From Acetobacteraceae bacterium (GTDB lineage: Bacteria; Pseudomonadota; Alphaproteobacteria; Acetobacterales; Acetobacteraceae), in assembly GCA_947455205.1 (NCBI GenBank), contig CANGNF010000018.1:22825-86824 (forward strand): 64,000 nucleotides of DNA. The letters run 5' to 3'. The position numbers and the translations under genes were made by a program. The notes beneath the pieces are model-generated. The model had not been told where the DNA came from. It saw nothing but the letters and a program-made list of their open reading frames with translations, and ran no database searches. Positions 63,377 to 64,000 of the stretch are shown piece after piece. Numbering within the stretch: the first letter of the stretch is position 1; every line of letters starts with the position of its first letter.

Positions 63377-64000
63377 CTACTTGCGGCGCGTGTCCACCAG
63401 CACGCCGGAAGCACGCAGCGCCTTCAACTCCTCCGCGCCGAAGCCGTGCGCCGCCAGCACCGAATCGGTGTGCTCGGCGAAGCGCGGCGGCTCGGCCCGG
63501 GTGCCGCCGGGCGTGCGGGAAAGCTTGATGGGGGTGCCGAGGCCGACGTAGTCGCCCAACCGGCTCACCATCTCCCGATGTGCCGTATGGTCCTGTTGCA
63601 TGGCTTCGTCCACATGCAACACCGGCCCGGCCGGCAATCCCGCTGCCAGCATGCGCCGGCAGAGGTCGTGGCCGTCCTCGCTGGCGAAGCGCGCTTCCAG
63701 AACCTCGGTGAGTGCATCGCGGTTGATCACGCGCCCGCCATTGGTGGCGAAGCGCGGATCCTTGGCGGTTTCCGGCATGCCGAGGAAGGCGCAGAACTTC
63801 TGGAAGGCCGGATCGTTGCCGGCGGCGACGAAGATCTCGCAGGTCTTGGTCCGGAACTTGGAATAGGGCACCAGGTTGGGGTGCGGGTTGCCGGTGGCCT
63901 TCGGGCGGTTGCCGTTCAGGAAGAAGTTCGGCGCATGCGGGTGCAGCAGCGCCATGCCGCAGTCATGCAGCGTCATGTCGCAATACTGGCCGAGGCCCGA
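63377..64000 (-). CDS. CaiB/BaiF CoA-transferase family protein (partial)
   Basis: The C-terminal 207 residues of a class III (Frc/CaiB) CoA-transferase; the 5' end lies beyond 64000. The frame is open to the edge (GLGQYCDMTLHDCGM at the start), then PNFFLNGNRPKATGNPHPN, AAGNDPAFQKFCAFLGMPE and AGPVLHVDEAMQQDHTAHRE. These enzymes move CoA between carboxylic acids. The GTPIKLSRTPGGTRAEPP segment near the end is typical. Substrate unknown. Confidence 0.92.
   Translation of the reverse strand, partial: SGLGQYCDMTLHDCGMALLHPHAPNFFLNGNRPKATGNPHPNLVPYSKFRTKTCEIFVAAGNDPAFQKFCAFLGMPETAKDPRFATNGGRVINRDALTEVLEARFASEDGHDLCRRMLAAGLPAGPVLHVDEAMQQDHTAHREMVSRLGDYVGLGTPIKLSRTPGGTRAEPPRFAEHTDSVLAAHGFGAEELKALRASGVLVDTRRK

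Overview
The window is chromosomal DNA of a very GC-rich alphaproteobacterium, most likely an acetic-acid-bacteria relative of the Roseomonas type (Acetobacteraceae). The basis is the codon bias, a MutL that carries the endonuclease motif, an lspA-ileS-ribF block next to an M16 peptidase pair and a DUF3035-type lipoprotein, and five orphan periplasmic receptors of the Bug/TctC family. The taxon is inferred from gene content. There are about 64 protein genes, packed tightly with many stop/start overlaps (ATGA, GTGA, TGATG). I saw no rRNA, tRNA, CRISPR array, phage or transposase, and no gene-free stretch over 300 bases.

Layout. 1-6.3 kb: holC (cut by the window edge), two M17 aminopeptidases, cysQ, a Sua5-type tsaC and a two-gene chromate transporter. 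6.3-9 kb: a VOC protein divergent from a MarR regulator, then a Bug receptor. 9-12 kb: tadA, a class I amidotransferase, rluB and rsmD. 11.9-17.7 kb: a glycosyltransferase cassette with a GT2-GT4 fusion. 17.7-31 kb, mostly minus strand: mutL, a PepSY protein, pgi, two M16 peptidases, a BamF-like lipoprotein, lspA, ileS, ribF and a MaoC hydratase.

31-35.5 kb: an SDR, an alpha/beta hydrolase, cytochrome c, a Bug receptor, a glycine-zipper lipoprotein and an M20 deacylase. 35.5-40.9 kb: a six-gene coupled operon with a threonine-synthase-like PLP enzyme, an M81 (MlrC-like) hydrolase, a D-threonine-aldolase-type enzyme, RidA and two HdrC/HdrB-like Fe-S proteins. Two Bug receptors follow on the opposite strand. 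This is the best candidate for an undescribed catabolic system. 42.9-48 kb: a TRIC/UPF0126 channel, an SDR, an orphan TRAP receptor, LysR, DUF2076 and CoA-binding genes.

48.06-48.98 kb: a sharply bounded AT-rich islet holding one Mrr-type restriction endonuclease, broken exactly at a run of eight G. 49-51.4 kb: a maleate-isomerase-like protein, a cysteine amidohydrolase and a divergent Bug receptor. 51.5-55.7 kb: a chemoreceptor, a lipase with a triplicated 24-bp 3' end that also forms the shared terminator, and an S49 peptidase. 55.7-62.7 kb: an ArsR-methyltransferase fusion (SahR-like) with a clear operator, metH, a cation efflux protein, a TonB-like protein and a PduO-type cobalamin adenosyltransferase. 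The end holds an unknown gene and a CaiB-type CoA-transferase cut by the window edge.
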